DNA of 14,510 nt, from NCBI GenBank assembly GCA_003490025.1, contig DNJC01000096.1, positions 60,901 through 75,410 on the forward strand, given 5' to 3'. Position 1 is the stretch's first letter; the number at the start of each line of letters is the position of its first letter. Below the pieces are notes generated by a model. That model was not told the origin of the DNA, did not search any database, and was given only the letters and a program-made list of their open reading frames with translations. Below are positions 1 through 5,219 of the stretch, piece after piece. The stretch is from Geobacter sp. Its GTDB lineage: Bacteria > Desulfobacterota > Desulfuromonadia > Geobacterales > Geobacteraceae. Made by a program: the position numbers and the translations under genes.

Positions 1-1
1 C

Positions 2-190
2 ATCGCGAAGTGCCCCCTCCCCATGGCGAAGCGCCCCCTCCCCATCGTGAAGAGCTATCCCCACACTGCGAAGCGACCTCACCACATCAGTATGCGACCA
101 CTCCCTACCGCAAAGCTGGCTTCTCACACGGCAAAGCGACCTCTGCACACCGCGAGCCATCCCGTCCTCATGATGAAGAGAACTGAGATC
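2..190. repeat. Degenerate 21-bp tandem repeat, about nine units, running off the left edge
   Basis: Units start at 2, 23, 44, 65, 86, 107, 128, 149 and 170, exactly 21 bp apart with no insertion or deletion. The shared core is roughly GCGAAGCGACCTC followed by a CAC or CCC end, and the third codon of each unit is AAG in most units. The last unit (170-190) is the most diverged, and the array then stops. The left end is cut by the window, so the true copy number is unknown. The period is a multiple of three, so in one frame it reads as a seven-residue peptide repeat close to T-A-K-R-P-L-H. It could be a non-coding minisatellite or the tail of a repeat protein. Confidence 0.75.
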
Positions 191-205
191 ATCAATATTT
201 GTTAA
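2..205 (+). CDS. Possible C-terminal end of a heptapeptide-repeat protein (partial at left edge)
   Basis: The frame is open from the first in-frame codon of the window (ATC at 2) to TAA at 203-205 and reads as heptapeptides such as MAKRPLP, TAKRPHH and TAKRPLH, ending in INIC. The ATG at 23 has no ribosome binding site and is itself part of a repeat unit, so if the gene is real it starts upstream of the window. The lack of frame-breaking indels over nine diverged units is mild support for translation. Against it, the peptide is very basic and proline/histidine-rich with no recognisable domain. I do not recognise a family, and a non-coding repeat is at least as likely. Confidence 0.22.
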   Translation: MAKCPLPMAKRPLPIVKSYPHTAKRPHHISMRPLPTAKLASHTAKRPLHTASHPVLMMKRTEIINIC

Positions 206-508
206 TCGTTCGTGACCGCGCTGGAACTGACGGCGCCTGTAGTCGGACGGAATGAGCTTTTCCCCTTTCCCTGATCGATCTTGCAAAATGGCTCGCGGAA
301 CCCATTGCCGATTGCCCGCGCGATAGCGTTGCCTCCTTACGGACCGGGTTTACCCGACTACGGACCATCCACTTTCCCGACTGCCGGTAACGGCGGAATG
401 ATCCTTACGCCAGCACACGCTGAATTAGTTCCAGGAAGGCCTTGCAAAAATTCCGAAGTGATATATTTTTGTGGAATTCGTTAAACGTTTCAAATATGGG
501 AGGCGGGT
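206..508. other. Spacer without a recognisable gene
   Basis: About 300 bases separate the 21-bp repeat from the next gene. Short open frames here lack ribosome binding sites and resemble no protein I know. A weak promoter candidate sits near the end, with TTGCAA at 442-447 and TATTTT at 464-469 (16-bp spacing), and could serve the gene starting at 509. An imperfect dyad (ATTCC at 450-454, GGAAT at 473-477) surrounds the -10 part. Nothing else stands out. Confidence 0.4.
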
Positions 509-1147
509 ATGCCAAACAATGTCGTGAGTAAACTATATCGAACCATGAGTCCACAAGCCCTTCTAAACGAACTGGGATCAGTTGCCGCCGCCATGCCGAG
601 GAATCCGGCTTTCTCGGGCAATGTCGCCGGCAATGTTGCCACTGCGGCAATGCTGCTGGAAATCCGGGATAAACTTGCGACGGACATAGAGGCGGCGTTC
701 ACACATGACACGAACCGAATAAAAGCCCGCAATGCGACTCAGGAGCAGGCGGTGGCGCTTCTGGACGGAGTATCTAAATTCATTGAACTGATGTCTGTGA
801 GCAATCCTAACGTGATGCACGATAACGGATTCACGCCTCGCCCCCCCTCCAAGAAAAACCAGAGCTTGCCGGTACCCCTTAACTTTTCTGTTTACCACGG
901 TCCACAGCCCGGAACGGCTATAGCTTCAGCAAGCAATCTGGTTGCAGCTCAGACGTGGGAGATCCATGTCGCTGAGGGGGACCCATCGGTAGAGCAGAAC
1001 TGGCGCATCAATAGCGTGCATACAGACAACAGTTCCATGGTCATGAGCGGGTTGAACGTTGCCAAACAGCTTTATTTCAGACTCAGGGTCCTCAACCGTA
1101 ACGGTGTCGGCCCCTGGTCGCCTCCGGTGACCCTGTTTCCCAAGTAG
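509..1147 (+). CDS. Orphan protein with helical N-terminus and C-terminal fibronectin-III-like domain
   Basis: The product is 212 aa. The ATG at 509 follows a strong ribosome binding site (GGGAGGCGGG) at the right distance. Residues 1-95 look mainly helical and alanine-rich, with no signal peptide or membrane segment. Residues about 122-210 resemble a fibronectin type III fold: a TWEIHVAEG strand at 149-157, and at 180-206 the family-like pattern of SGL, a YFRLRVLN strand, then NGVGPWSPP. FN3 domains usually mediate protein or carbohydrate contacts, and without an export signal the protein may be cytoplasmic. It stands alone, closed by a terminator at 1162, so the context gives no function. 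The FN3 call rests on residue pattern only, and the N-terminal half is unrecognised. Confidence 0.8.
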   Translation: MPNNVVSKLYRTMSPQALLNELGSVAAAMPRNPAFSGNVAGNVATAAMLLEIRDKLATDIEAAFTHDTNRIKARNATQEQAVALLDGVSKFIELMSVSNPNVMHDNGFTPRPPSKKNQSLPVPLNFSVYHGPQPGTAIASASNLVAAQTWEIHVAEGDPSVEQNWRINSVHTDNSSMVMSGLNVAKQLYFRLRVLNRNGVGPWSPPVTLFPK

Positions 1148-1161
1148 CGATTCGACCGAAC

Positions 1162-1199
1162 AAAGAGGGGCTGCTTCCACGCAGCCCCTCTTTCATTTC
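1162..1199 (+). terminator. Intrinsic terminator after the FN3-like gene
   Basis: A perfect 13-bp stem (1162-1174 with 1181-1193) has a six-base loop (TTCCAC), and the right arm ends in TTT followed by CATTT. It begins 14 bases after the stop codon. The stem is strong enough to act on either strand, but the T-rich tail fits the plus strand. Confidence 0.85.
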
Positions 1200-1232
1200 T
1201 CTACACTTTCACCGACCCCCGCTGTTTTTGCC

Positions 1233-1261
1233 TTGCACCGCGACGCATAGACCTCTAGAAT
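1233..1261 (+). promoter_or_regulatory. Sigma-70-type promoter of the 92-aa orphan gene
   Basis: TTGCAC (1233-1238) and TAGAAT (1256-1261) are separated by 17 bp, and transcription would start about 20 bases before the ATG at 1287. The -10 box lies within a palindrome at 1255-1267, which points to repression by a DNA-binding protein, possibly the product itself. Confidence 0.6.
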
Positions 1262-1267
1262 ATCTAG
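1255..1267. promoter_or_regulatory. Candidate operator palindrome over the -10 box
   Basis: CTAGA, ATA, TCTAG: a perfect 5-bp inverted repeat with a 3-bp centre that covers the -10 hexamer TAGAAT. A dimer bound here would block RNA polymerase. The small size suits a ribbon-helix-helix or small HTH dimer. Autoregulation by the next gene is inference. Confidence 0.5.
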
Positions 1268-1286
1268 CAATGATAGCGGAGGCGAA

Positions 1287-1565
1287 ATGAAAAAGCGCAA
1301 TCAAATAAACGTAAACCTTGAAGAATTTGAGGCATTTAACATCAACGAGTATTGCAAGGCACACAACATGACGCCTCAAACTCTGTTTAAAGTCGGCGCA
1401 CAGAAGTTGATCGAAGAAGATATTCTTCAGCGGGAAATCGACGCTATGACGCTCCAGTCATGGTTCGACATGAAAGAGGGGCGAGTGGCGCCCATCGATG
1501 ATATTTTGGAACTGCTGAAGGAGGACGAGCAGAATGTAGGGGAAATGACGAAGCTGTCTATTTAG
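1287..1565 (+). CDS. Small orphan antitoxin-like/DNA-binding-like protein (unrecognised family)
   Basis: The product is 92 aa. The ATG at 1287 follows GGAGG at 1278-1282, and a good promoter lies upstream. The first 45 residues have the outline of a ribbon-helix-helix protein: a basic start and short strand (KKRNQINVN), a first helix at about 18-26 and a second at about 29-45 (TPQTLFKVGAQKLIEED). The remaining half is acidic and helical (about 46-84), as in antitoxins whose C-terminus wraps a toxin. No toxin gene follows: the next 128 bases hold no gene and the neighbour is on the other strand. It could be a solitary regulator, an orphan antitoxin, or a small unrelated protein. The fold call comes from pattern only. 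The -10-overlapping palindrome supports autoregulation. Confidence 0.7.
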   Translation: MKKRNQINVNLEEFEAFNINEYCKAHNMTPQTLFKVGAQKLIEEDILQREIDAMTLQSWFDMKEGRVAPIDDILELLKEDEQNVGEMTKLSI

Positions 1566-1693
1566 CTGCTATTTGGGTCGATGGACAGGACGAACCTGCC
1601 TACAGGAGATATTAGTCATTTGCACTGCCTTACAGATGCAAAACAGACATGCAGGCACAACAACCAGCAAAGGGGAAAAAGGTTCCAGGTTGA

Positions 1694-2407
1694 TCAACTT
1701 CTACCCACCAGCGTCAGTGTTATTTCACCGACCTTCAGTTGCGTCGTGATCCTGACCGGTATGCGTCGGCTGTCGTCGGTAAACCAGAACGTCGCGTTGC
1801 CGACGCGGGCAGGGACGCCGTCGTACTTCAACTGCGATGTTACCATGATGGTTTTGAACCTGCCGAGCGGCGTGGTGACCTCCTCCCGCTTCACCACCCG
1901 CACCTCGGTGTTCCACAGGTGCTTGAAGCTGTAAATGTCGAAGTAGATCGACTGCCCCGGCACCAGTTTCGTGGAGCGTATGAAGTATATGCTGGAGAGA
2001 TTGTCGTAAGTCCTGGCGCTGATGGCATCCCGTTTCTCGATCTTTTTCAGCAAGTCCTTACCGTCAGCGAAAAGGTCGGTAAAGTTGAAGCTGACCTCTT
2101 TCCGGGCCTTGAACCTCCCCTCGTTGATATTCTCCTTGAAAATCCTCGGCTTCCCTTCGCGCGAGATGACCGACTCGGTCTTGTCGTCGATGCTGAAGAA
2201 AGCGGACACCAAACCGGTAGAGCGGATAGTGTTGACGATACGGATTTCATTGCCCTCTGCTGTTGCCTCCAGGATGGCCGAACCGGCTTTGATCCCGCCC
2301 CATTTTACCTCGTACACCAGCTTTTCCGGGGCAATGACGGCCAGCGCAGGGGAGAACAACAAGGCCACGAACAGGATGGATTGGATGACGACGGCTAACC
2401 TTTTCAT
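1694..2407 (-). CDS. Exported DUF3108 domain protein
   Basis: The product is 237 aa. It starts with a clear Sec signal peptide: MKR, a hydrophobic core to about residue 20, then an ALA cleavage motif at 21-23, placing the mature protein in the periplasm or outer membrane. The rest fits the DUF3108 family: KLVYEVKWGGIKAGSA near 29-44, a beta-rich body, the central LVPGQSIYFDIYS segment, and the closing pattern of TPLGRFKT, then FWFTDDSRRIPVRI, which is typical of these proteins. The family is uncharacterised, is often near envelope or lipid genes and may be a lipid-binding beta structure. The ribosome binding site before the ATG is weak. The gene is alone on its strand and converges with the 92-aa gene. 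Its upstream region holds a CRP/FNR-like dyad about 90 bp from the start. Confidence 0.85.
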   Translation of the reverse strand: MKRLAVVIQSILFVALLFSPALAVIAPEKLVYEVKWGGIKAGSAILEATAEGNEIRIVNTIRSTGLVSAFFSIDDKTESVISREGKPRIFKENINEGRFKARKEVSFNFTDLFADGKDLLKKIEKRDAISARTYDNLSSIYFIRSTKLVPGQSIYFDIYSFKHLWNTEVRVVKREEVTTPLGRFKTIMVTSQLKYDGVPARVGNATFWFTDDSRRIPVRITTQLKVGEITLTLVGRS

Positions 2408-2493
2408 CGGTACAGCTTAGCACTTAACGACGAAAATATGAATCCAAACAGCTCGGCCCCGGCATGAGATCAAATTCCACTATCCTCGCAGCT

Positions 2494-2526
2494 TGTGATT
2501 CAGATCACGGTGATTATCCGATAATC
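2494..2526. promoter_or_regulatory. CRP/FNR-like dyad next to a second perfect palindrome
   Basis: At 2494-2509, TGTGA, six bases, TCACG matches the CRP-family half-site pattern TGTGA-N6-TCACA at 9 of 10 positions. Three bases later, GATTATC, C, GATAATC (2512-2526) is a perfect 7-bp inverted repeat. Together they sit between the minus-strand DUF3108 gene (start 2407) and a plus-strand terminator at 2566, so they could control either direction. A CRP/FNR-family regulator is inferred from the motif alone. Confidence 0.45.
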
Positions 2527-2565
2527 GTATTAAAGTTCAAACACTCCTTTTTTGTTAAGCAACAA

Positions 2566-2594
2566 GGGCCCGAGAAATCGGGCCCATTTTTTTT
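2566..2594 (+). terminator. Intrinsic terminator with no obvious upstream gene
   Basis: The stem GGGCCCGA (2566-2573) pairs with TCGGGCCC (2578-2585) around a GAAA tetraloop, followed by A and eight Ts (2587-2594). It is a textbook plus-strand terminator, but no plus-strand gene lies between 2408 and 2565. It may end a short untranslated transcript starting near the dyads at 2494-2526. Confidence 0.8.
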
Positions 2595-2634
2595 GAGCCG
2601 GGTCGGAAAGTGAAGGCCCCATCCCCACCCAGAC

Positions 2635-2655
2635 CCCTCCCCTTGAAGGGGAGGG
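2635..2655. repeat. GC-rich palindromic intergenic repeat, copy 1
   Basis: CCCTCCCC (2635-2642) and GGGGAGGG (2648-2655) flank TTGAA. The preceding run of CCCCATCCCCACCC-type sequence belongs to the same style of element. Related C-run/G-run palindromes occur at 5987-6007 and 9952-10035, always in spacers. They look like a dispersed REP-like element, but sequence this simple can also arise independently. Confidence 0.5.
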
Positions 2656-2678
2656 AGGTTCAGTACAGCGGAAGCAGG

Positions 2679-2714
2679 AAAAAGAAAAAGGCCAAGTCGA
2701 GTGACTTGGCCTTT
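2679..2714 (-). terminator. Strong minus-strand terminator hairpin
   Basis: A perfect 12-bp stem (AAAGGCCAAGTC at 2687-2698 with GACTTGGCCTTT at 2703-2714) has a 4-base loop. On the minus strand it is followed by TTTTTCTTTTT-type sequence (complement of 2679-2689). The plus-strand side lacks a comparable T tract. Confidence 0.75.
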
Positions 2715-2902
2715 GCTGTGTTTGCCCAGCGTAGCGGGCAAACCCGGCCTGTTGCAAGAAACAGGCGTCGCCCCGACCAGGGGGAAGACAATCCGAATCG
2801 CAAGGGCGTTGCTGGTAACGGCAGGGTCTGAAGGAAGCGATAGGAAGTGAACTGCACACCGAGGTGAGTTGCCTACTCAACGAGCTGGTCCTCTCCCGCT
2901 TT
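2679..2902 (-). ncRNA. Candidate structured small RNA of about 220 nt (unclassified)
   Basis: On the minus strand, an extended -10 (TGCTATAGT, on the complement of 2909-2917) lies just before this segment and a strong terminator with a T-rich tail closes it at 2679-2714. In between are consecutive hairpins: GTTTGCCC/GGGCAAAC (2720-2743), GCCTGTT/AACAGGC (2747-2766) and CGTT/AACG (2807-2820), plus a longer pairing between GACCAG near 2775 and CTGGTC near 2885 that would close the 5' half. No open frame has a ribosome binding site. On the plus strand the motif GGTCTGAAGGAAGC (2825-2838) recalls group II intron domain I or the SRP loop, so an intron relic read in the other direction is an alternative. 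No family can be assigned by eye. Confidence 0.35.
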
Positions 2903-2908
2903 AACTCC

Positions 2909-2917
2909 ACTATAGCA
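2909..2917 (-). promoter_or_regulatory. Extended -10 promoter for the candidate small RNA
   Basis: Read on the minus strand this is TGC-TATAGT, an extended -10 (TGn) with one mismatch to TATAAT. No good -35 is seen, as is common for extended -10 promoters. Transcription would begin near 2902 and run into the hairpin-dense segment. Confidence 0.35.
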
Positions 2918-2986
2918 ACATTTTACTTGATTTCGATGGGGCGATAGGCGAATAATCACATGGAAATAACATTTTTGGGAGGTACC

Positions 2987-3247
2987 GTGGCCAAGAAAGT
3001 AGTAGCTCTCCCCCTTCCTCCGAATCAGGAACTCCTCAGCGCAGAGACGCTCGGGCAGTTCATCCGGGCTCGCAGGACCCAGGCCGGGCTCAGCATACAC
3101 GATGCGGCGGACTTCTGCGGCATCGCCGTGGGGACCCTGGACAAGATCGAGCGTGCCACGGGCGACGTGCGTCTGAGCAATGTTTTGACCGCCTGTTCCA
3201 TGCTGGGGATCACCATCAGCATCGAGGCCAAGGAAAAGACCTTTTAA
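2987..3247 (+). CDS. hipB: HipB-type antitoxin, XRE-family helix-turn-helix repressor
   Basis: The GTG at 2987 is preferred over the ATG at 2960 because GGGAGGT (2977-2983) sits four bases before it and would lie inside the longer frame; this gives 86 aa. Residues about 22-58 form an XRE/Cro-type helix-turn-helix (LGQFIRARRTQAGLS, then a recognition helix around GIAVGTLDKIE). The C-terminus (ITISIEAK) is the short strand typical of HipB dimers. HipB binds and neutralises HipA and represses the operon. The hipA gene follows 59 bp downstream on the same strand. A weak promoter is possible at TTGATT (2927-2932) and AATAAT (2951-2956). I see no clear inverted-repeat operator. Confidence 0.88.
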   Translation: MAKKVVALPLPPNQELLSAETLGQFIRARRTQAGLSIHDAADFCGIAVGTLDKIERATGDVRLSNVLTACSMLGITISIEAKEKTF

Positions 3248-3264
3248 CTTTTCCGCCGGGAAGT

Positions 3265-3284
3265 CCCCGTCGCTTGCGGCGGGG
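3265..3284 (+). other. Stable CUUG-tetraloop hairpin between hipB and hipA
   Basis: CCCCGTCG (3265-3272) pairs with CGGCGGGG (3277-3284), with one G-U pair, around a CTTG loop, a known extra-stable tetraloop. It has no T tract, so it is unlikely to be a terminator. It ends 22 bases before the hipA ATG and could protect or segment the mRNA so that hipB and hipA are expressed at different levels. Confidence 0.5.
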
Positions 3285-3306
3285 TAGTTCACATTAGGGA
3301 GAAACC

Positions 3307-4590
3307 ATGGCAAAGCTGCACCTGTTCATGAACCGGGAGCGTCTGGGGGAGATCGATCTCCTGGACAACAAGGGGAGCATGGGACTTTCCTACGACCCGG
3401 CCTGGCTGGAAGCCAAGGGTTTCGCCGTATCGCCGCACCTCCCCCCCGGCGCCTCGCAGCCCGACCAGGTCCGGCGTTTCCTGCAAAACCTCCTTCCCGA
3501 GGGGGAATTCCTTGAGGAACTCTCGATAAGCACAGCCTGCTCCAAGGCCAACGTCTTCGGGCTCATCGCAGAAATCGGGGCCGAGACAGCGGGGGCGCTC
3601 TCCTTCTCCCCGGACGACAGCGCCGACCCTCCACCCACCTCCTTCAGGGAGATACCACTTGAGGAGCTGACCGACAGGATCGCGGCAAGGAAGACCGTTT
3701 CCATAGCGATGTGGGACGAGAAGCCACGCCTGTCGGTCGCCGGAGTCCAGGCCAAGCTTCCGGTGCTGATCCGCCCAGACGGGGTCATGGGGTTCGGAGA
3801 AGGGGACCTCGCCTCAACCCACCTCCTAAAGTTAGGCAGGGATCCGGAGCTGCACCTGGTCGTGAACGAGTACCTCTGCATGAAGCTCGCCGCGGCGGCG
3901 GGCCTCCCGGTGGCGGGGGTCACCCTCGAGCGCTTCGGGGAACCGGTTCTTTCGGTGCGCCGTTTCGACCGACAGTGGCGGGAGGGGAAGGTGGAGCGCC
4001 TGCACCTGATAGATGGCTGCCAGATGCTGGACCTCTCCCCAAACTACAAGTACGAGCGCCCCTTCGGAAAAAACGGGCACGCGGCGGGGCTGCGTACCGG
4101 CGCGAGCCTACCTCTCCTTTTTACCGCCAGCCGCGGCGTCTGCAGCGTGCCGGCGGCCGCCATCAAGGGCCTCCTGGACTGGGCGCTCTTCCAGCTGGTG
4201 ATCGGCAACTCCGACTCCCACGGCAAGAACATCTCCTTCTTCGTGGGGAGGACGGGGATCACCTTAGCCCCGGCCTACGATCTTCTCTGCCTGGACCTCT
4301 ACGACTATGACCGTGACCTGGCCATGGCGATCGGCGACTGCTTCGACCCGGTCGAGGTGGGCACCTACCAACTGGCTGAGATGTGTGAGGAGTGCGGCGT
4401 GTCCCAGCGCCAGGCGGCCAAGTCGCTGAGCACTCTGTGCGGGAAGATCCTCCATGCGCTGCAGGCGGTGCATATCCCGGGAGCGACGCCGGAGGAGAGG
4501 GATTTCGCGGAGAGAATCAAGACGACGATCACGGCCAGGGCCGAACGCTTGCAGCGTTTCACCAAGGACCTGCCAAAGATTGAGCTGTAA
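3307..4590 (+). CDS. hipA: HipA-type serine/threonine kinase toxin
   Basis: The product is 427 aa, close to the usual length of full HipA (about 440). AGGGAG precedes the ATG. Residues 1-100 form the N-subdomain (HipA_N, HLPPGASQPDQVRRFLQNLLPEGEF at about 44-68). The kinase part has the SVAGVQAK loop at 143-150, where Ser143 matches the autophosphorylated Ser150 of E. coli HipA. THLLKL at 171-176 carries the ATP lysine, GNSDSHGKN at 300-308 the catalytic Asp303 and Asn308, and APAYD at 321-325 the metal Asp. All key residues are present, so it should be active. E. coli HipA phosphorylates GltX and triggers dormancy; the target here is unknown. It forms an operon with hipB and is followed by a terminator at 4693. 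It is a complete HipA, not the split HipT/HipS form. Confidence 0.93.
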   Translation: MAKLHLFMNRERLGEIDLLDNKGSMGLSYDPAWLEAKGFAVSPHLPPGASQPDQVRRFLQNLLPEGEFLEELSISTACSKANVFGLIAEIGAETAGALSFSPDDSADPPPTSFREIPLEELTDRIAARKTVSIAMWDEKPRLSVAGVQAKLPVLIRPDGVMGFGEGDLASTHLLKLGRDPELHLVVNEYLCMKLAAAAGLPVAGVTLERFGEPVLSVRRFDRQWREGKVERLHLIDGCQMLDLSPNYKYERPFGKNGHAAGLRTGASLPLLFTASRGVCSVPAAAIKGLLDWALFQLVIGNSDSHGKNISFFVGRTGITLAPAYDLLCLDLYDYDRDLAMAIGDCFDPVEVGTYQLAEMCEECGVSQRQAAKSLSTLCGKILHALQAVHIPGATPEERDFAERIKTTITARAERLQRFTKDLPKIEL

Positions 4591-4692
4591 AACGCACCTT
4601 TATGGAGCCACCCGAGGTGCGGTAACAACATAGGTCTGAGGACGAGCCGCAATGGGGAATACCGAAAAACGTGAAACCCAGCTTCCAGCCTC

Positions 4693-4720
4693 AAAGGGCA
4701 GTGGAAGTCAGTGCCCTTTT
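4693..4720 (+). terminator. Terminator-like hairpin downstream of hipA
   Basis: AAAGGGCA (4693-4700) pairs with TGCCCTTT (4712-4719), with an inner TG/CA pairing, and the right arm ends in four Ts. It is the first strong hairpin after the hipA stop, about 100 bases downstream. The rest of 4591-4925 holds no gene: a GCACCT/AGGTGC dyad near 4593-4613, this hairpin, a tandem 11-mer at 4772 and the tRNA terminator. Confidence 0.55.
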
Positions 4721-4771
4721 ACCGTTGCCAATACAGGTACCTATGAAGGCTTAAAAGGGTGCATGACTGGC

Positions 4772-4793
4772 ATGGGCACAGAATGGGCACAGA
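4772..4793. repeat. Perfect tandem 11-bp direct repeat downstream of tRNA-Val
   Basis: ATGGGCACAGA occurs twice head to tail (4772-4782, 4783-4793). It lies about 130 bp beyond the 3' end of the tRNA-Val gene, on the side where integrative elements enter tRNA genes. Short direct repeats of this kind often act as integrase arm-binding sites, but no integrase gene is present, so a relic attachment region is only a suggestion. Confidence 0.6.
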
Positions 4794-4886
4794 CTTGACT
4801 AGATTAGTGCGAAAAGGATTTTGTTGCAGCAGTTTTTCAGGGAATAATAATACCTGTGTCAGTGTAATCGGTTGAAAGTACGAACG

Positions 4887-4914
4887 AAAAAAGGCCAGCT
4901 ATCTCTAGTTGGCC
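4887..4914 (-). terminator. Intrinsic terminator of tRNA-Val
   Basis: GGCCAGCTA (4893-4901) and TAGTTGGCC (4906-4914) form a 9-bp stem with one G-U pair around TCTC. Read on the minus strand, the stem is followed by six Ts (complement of 4887-4892). It begins 11 bases after the tRNA 3' CCA. Confidence 0.8.
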
Positions 4915-4925
4915 ATATTTATTCA

Positions 4926-5000
4926 TGGTGGGCGATACTGGGTTCGAACCAGTGACCCCTGCCGTGTGAAGGCAGTGCTCTCCCGCTGAGCTAATCGCCC
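4926..5000 (-). tRNA. tRNA-Val, anticodon CAC
   Basis: Read on the minus strand from 5000, the acceptor arm is GGGCGAT, paired with ATCGCCC next to the discriminator A. The anticodon stem CTGCC/GGCAG encloses the loop TTCACAC, giving anticodon CAC for the valine codon GTG. The T loop is GTTCGAA-like and the CCA end is encoded (4926-4928), for 75 nt in all. It is transcribed alone, with its own promoter (5014-5042) and terminator (4887-4914). Confidence 0.95.
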
Positions 5001-5013
5001 GATGTGTCCAGTG

Positions 5014-5042
5014 TAAATATCAGATGGCCCCACCGATGTCAA
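5014..5042 (-). promoter_or_regulatory. Promoter of tRNA-Val
   Basis: On the minus strand a perfect TTGACA (complement of 5037-5042) is followed, 17 bp later, by TATTTA (complement of 5014-5019), itself preceded by TGA, which resembles an extended -10. The tRNA 5' end at 5000 lies 13 bases beyond the -10 box, so little leader is removed. Confidence 0.7.
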
Positions 5043-5219
5043 GACCTGTTTGCCCTCTCAATCTGCTTCTCTTGCCGTGCCGGCTCTCTCACTGTTCTTG
5101 TCTTGCTGGCTGTGCATGGAAGCTCTCCTGTGCAAGGTCCGGGAAAGTAAATGATTTATCGCTCAACTCCTATACGCGTCATGCCGATATATGGTTTATC
5201 AACTGAAGGCGGTGACAGT

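Noticed and set aside
1566..1693. Toxin gene after the 92-aa antitoxin-like gene
   Set aside because: The 128 bases hold no frame with a start and ribosome site, and the next gene is convergent.
1739..2398. 219-codon plus-strand frame opposite the DUF3108 gene
   Set aside because: The minus-strand product has a signal peptide and family motifs; the plus-strand frame has none.
2806..2850. SRP (4.5S) RNA on the plus strand, from CAGGGTCTGAAGGAAGC
   Set aside because: The short match lacks the flanking helix and the asymmetric internal loop partner needed for SRP domain IV.
4365..4694. 109-codon minus-strand frame at the end of hipA
   Set aside because: It mostly overlaps the conserved hipA 3' end antisense and has no ribosome site or recognisable domain.
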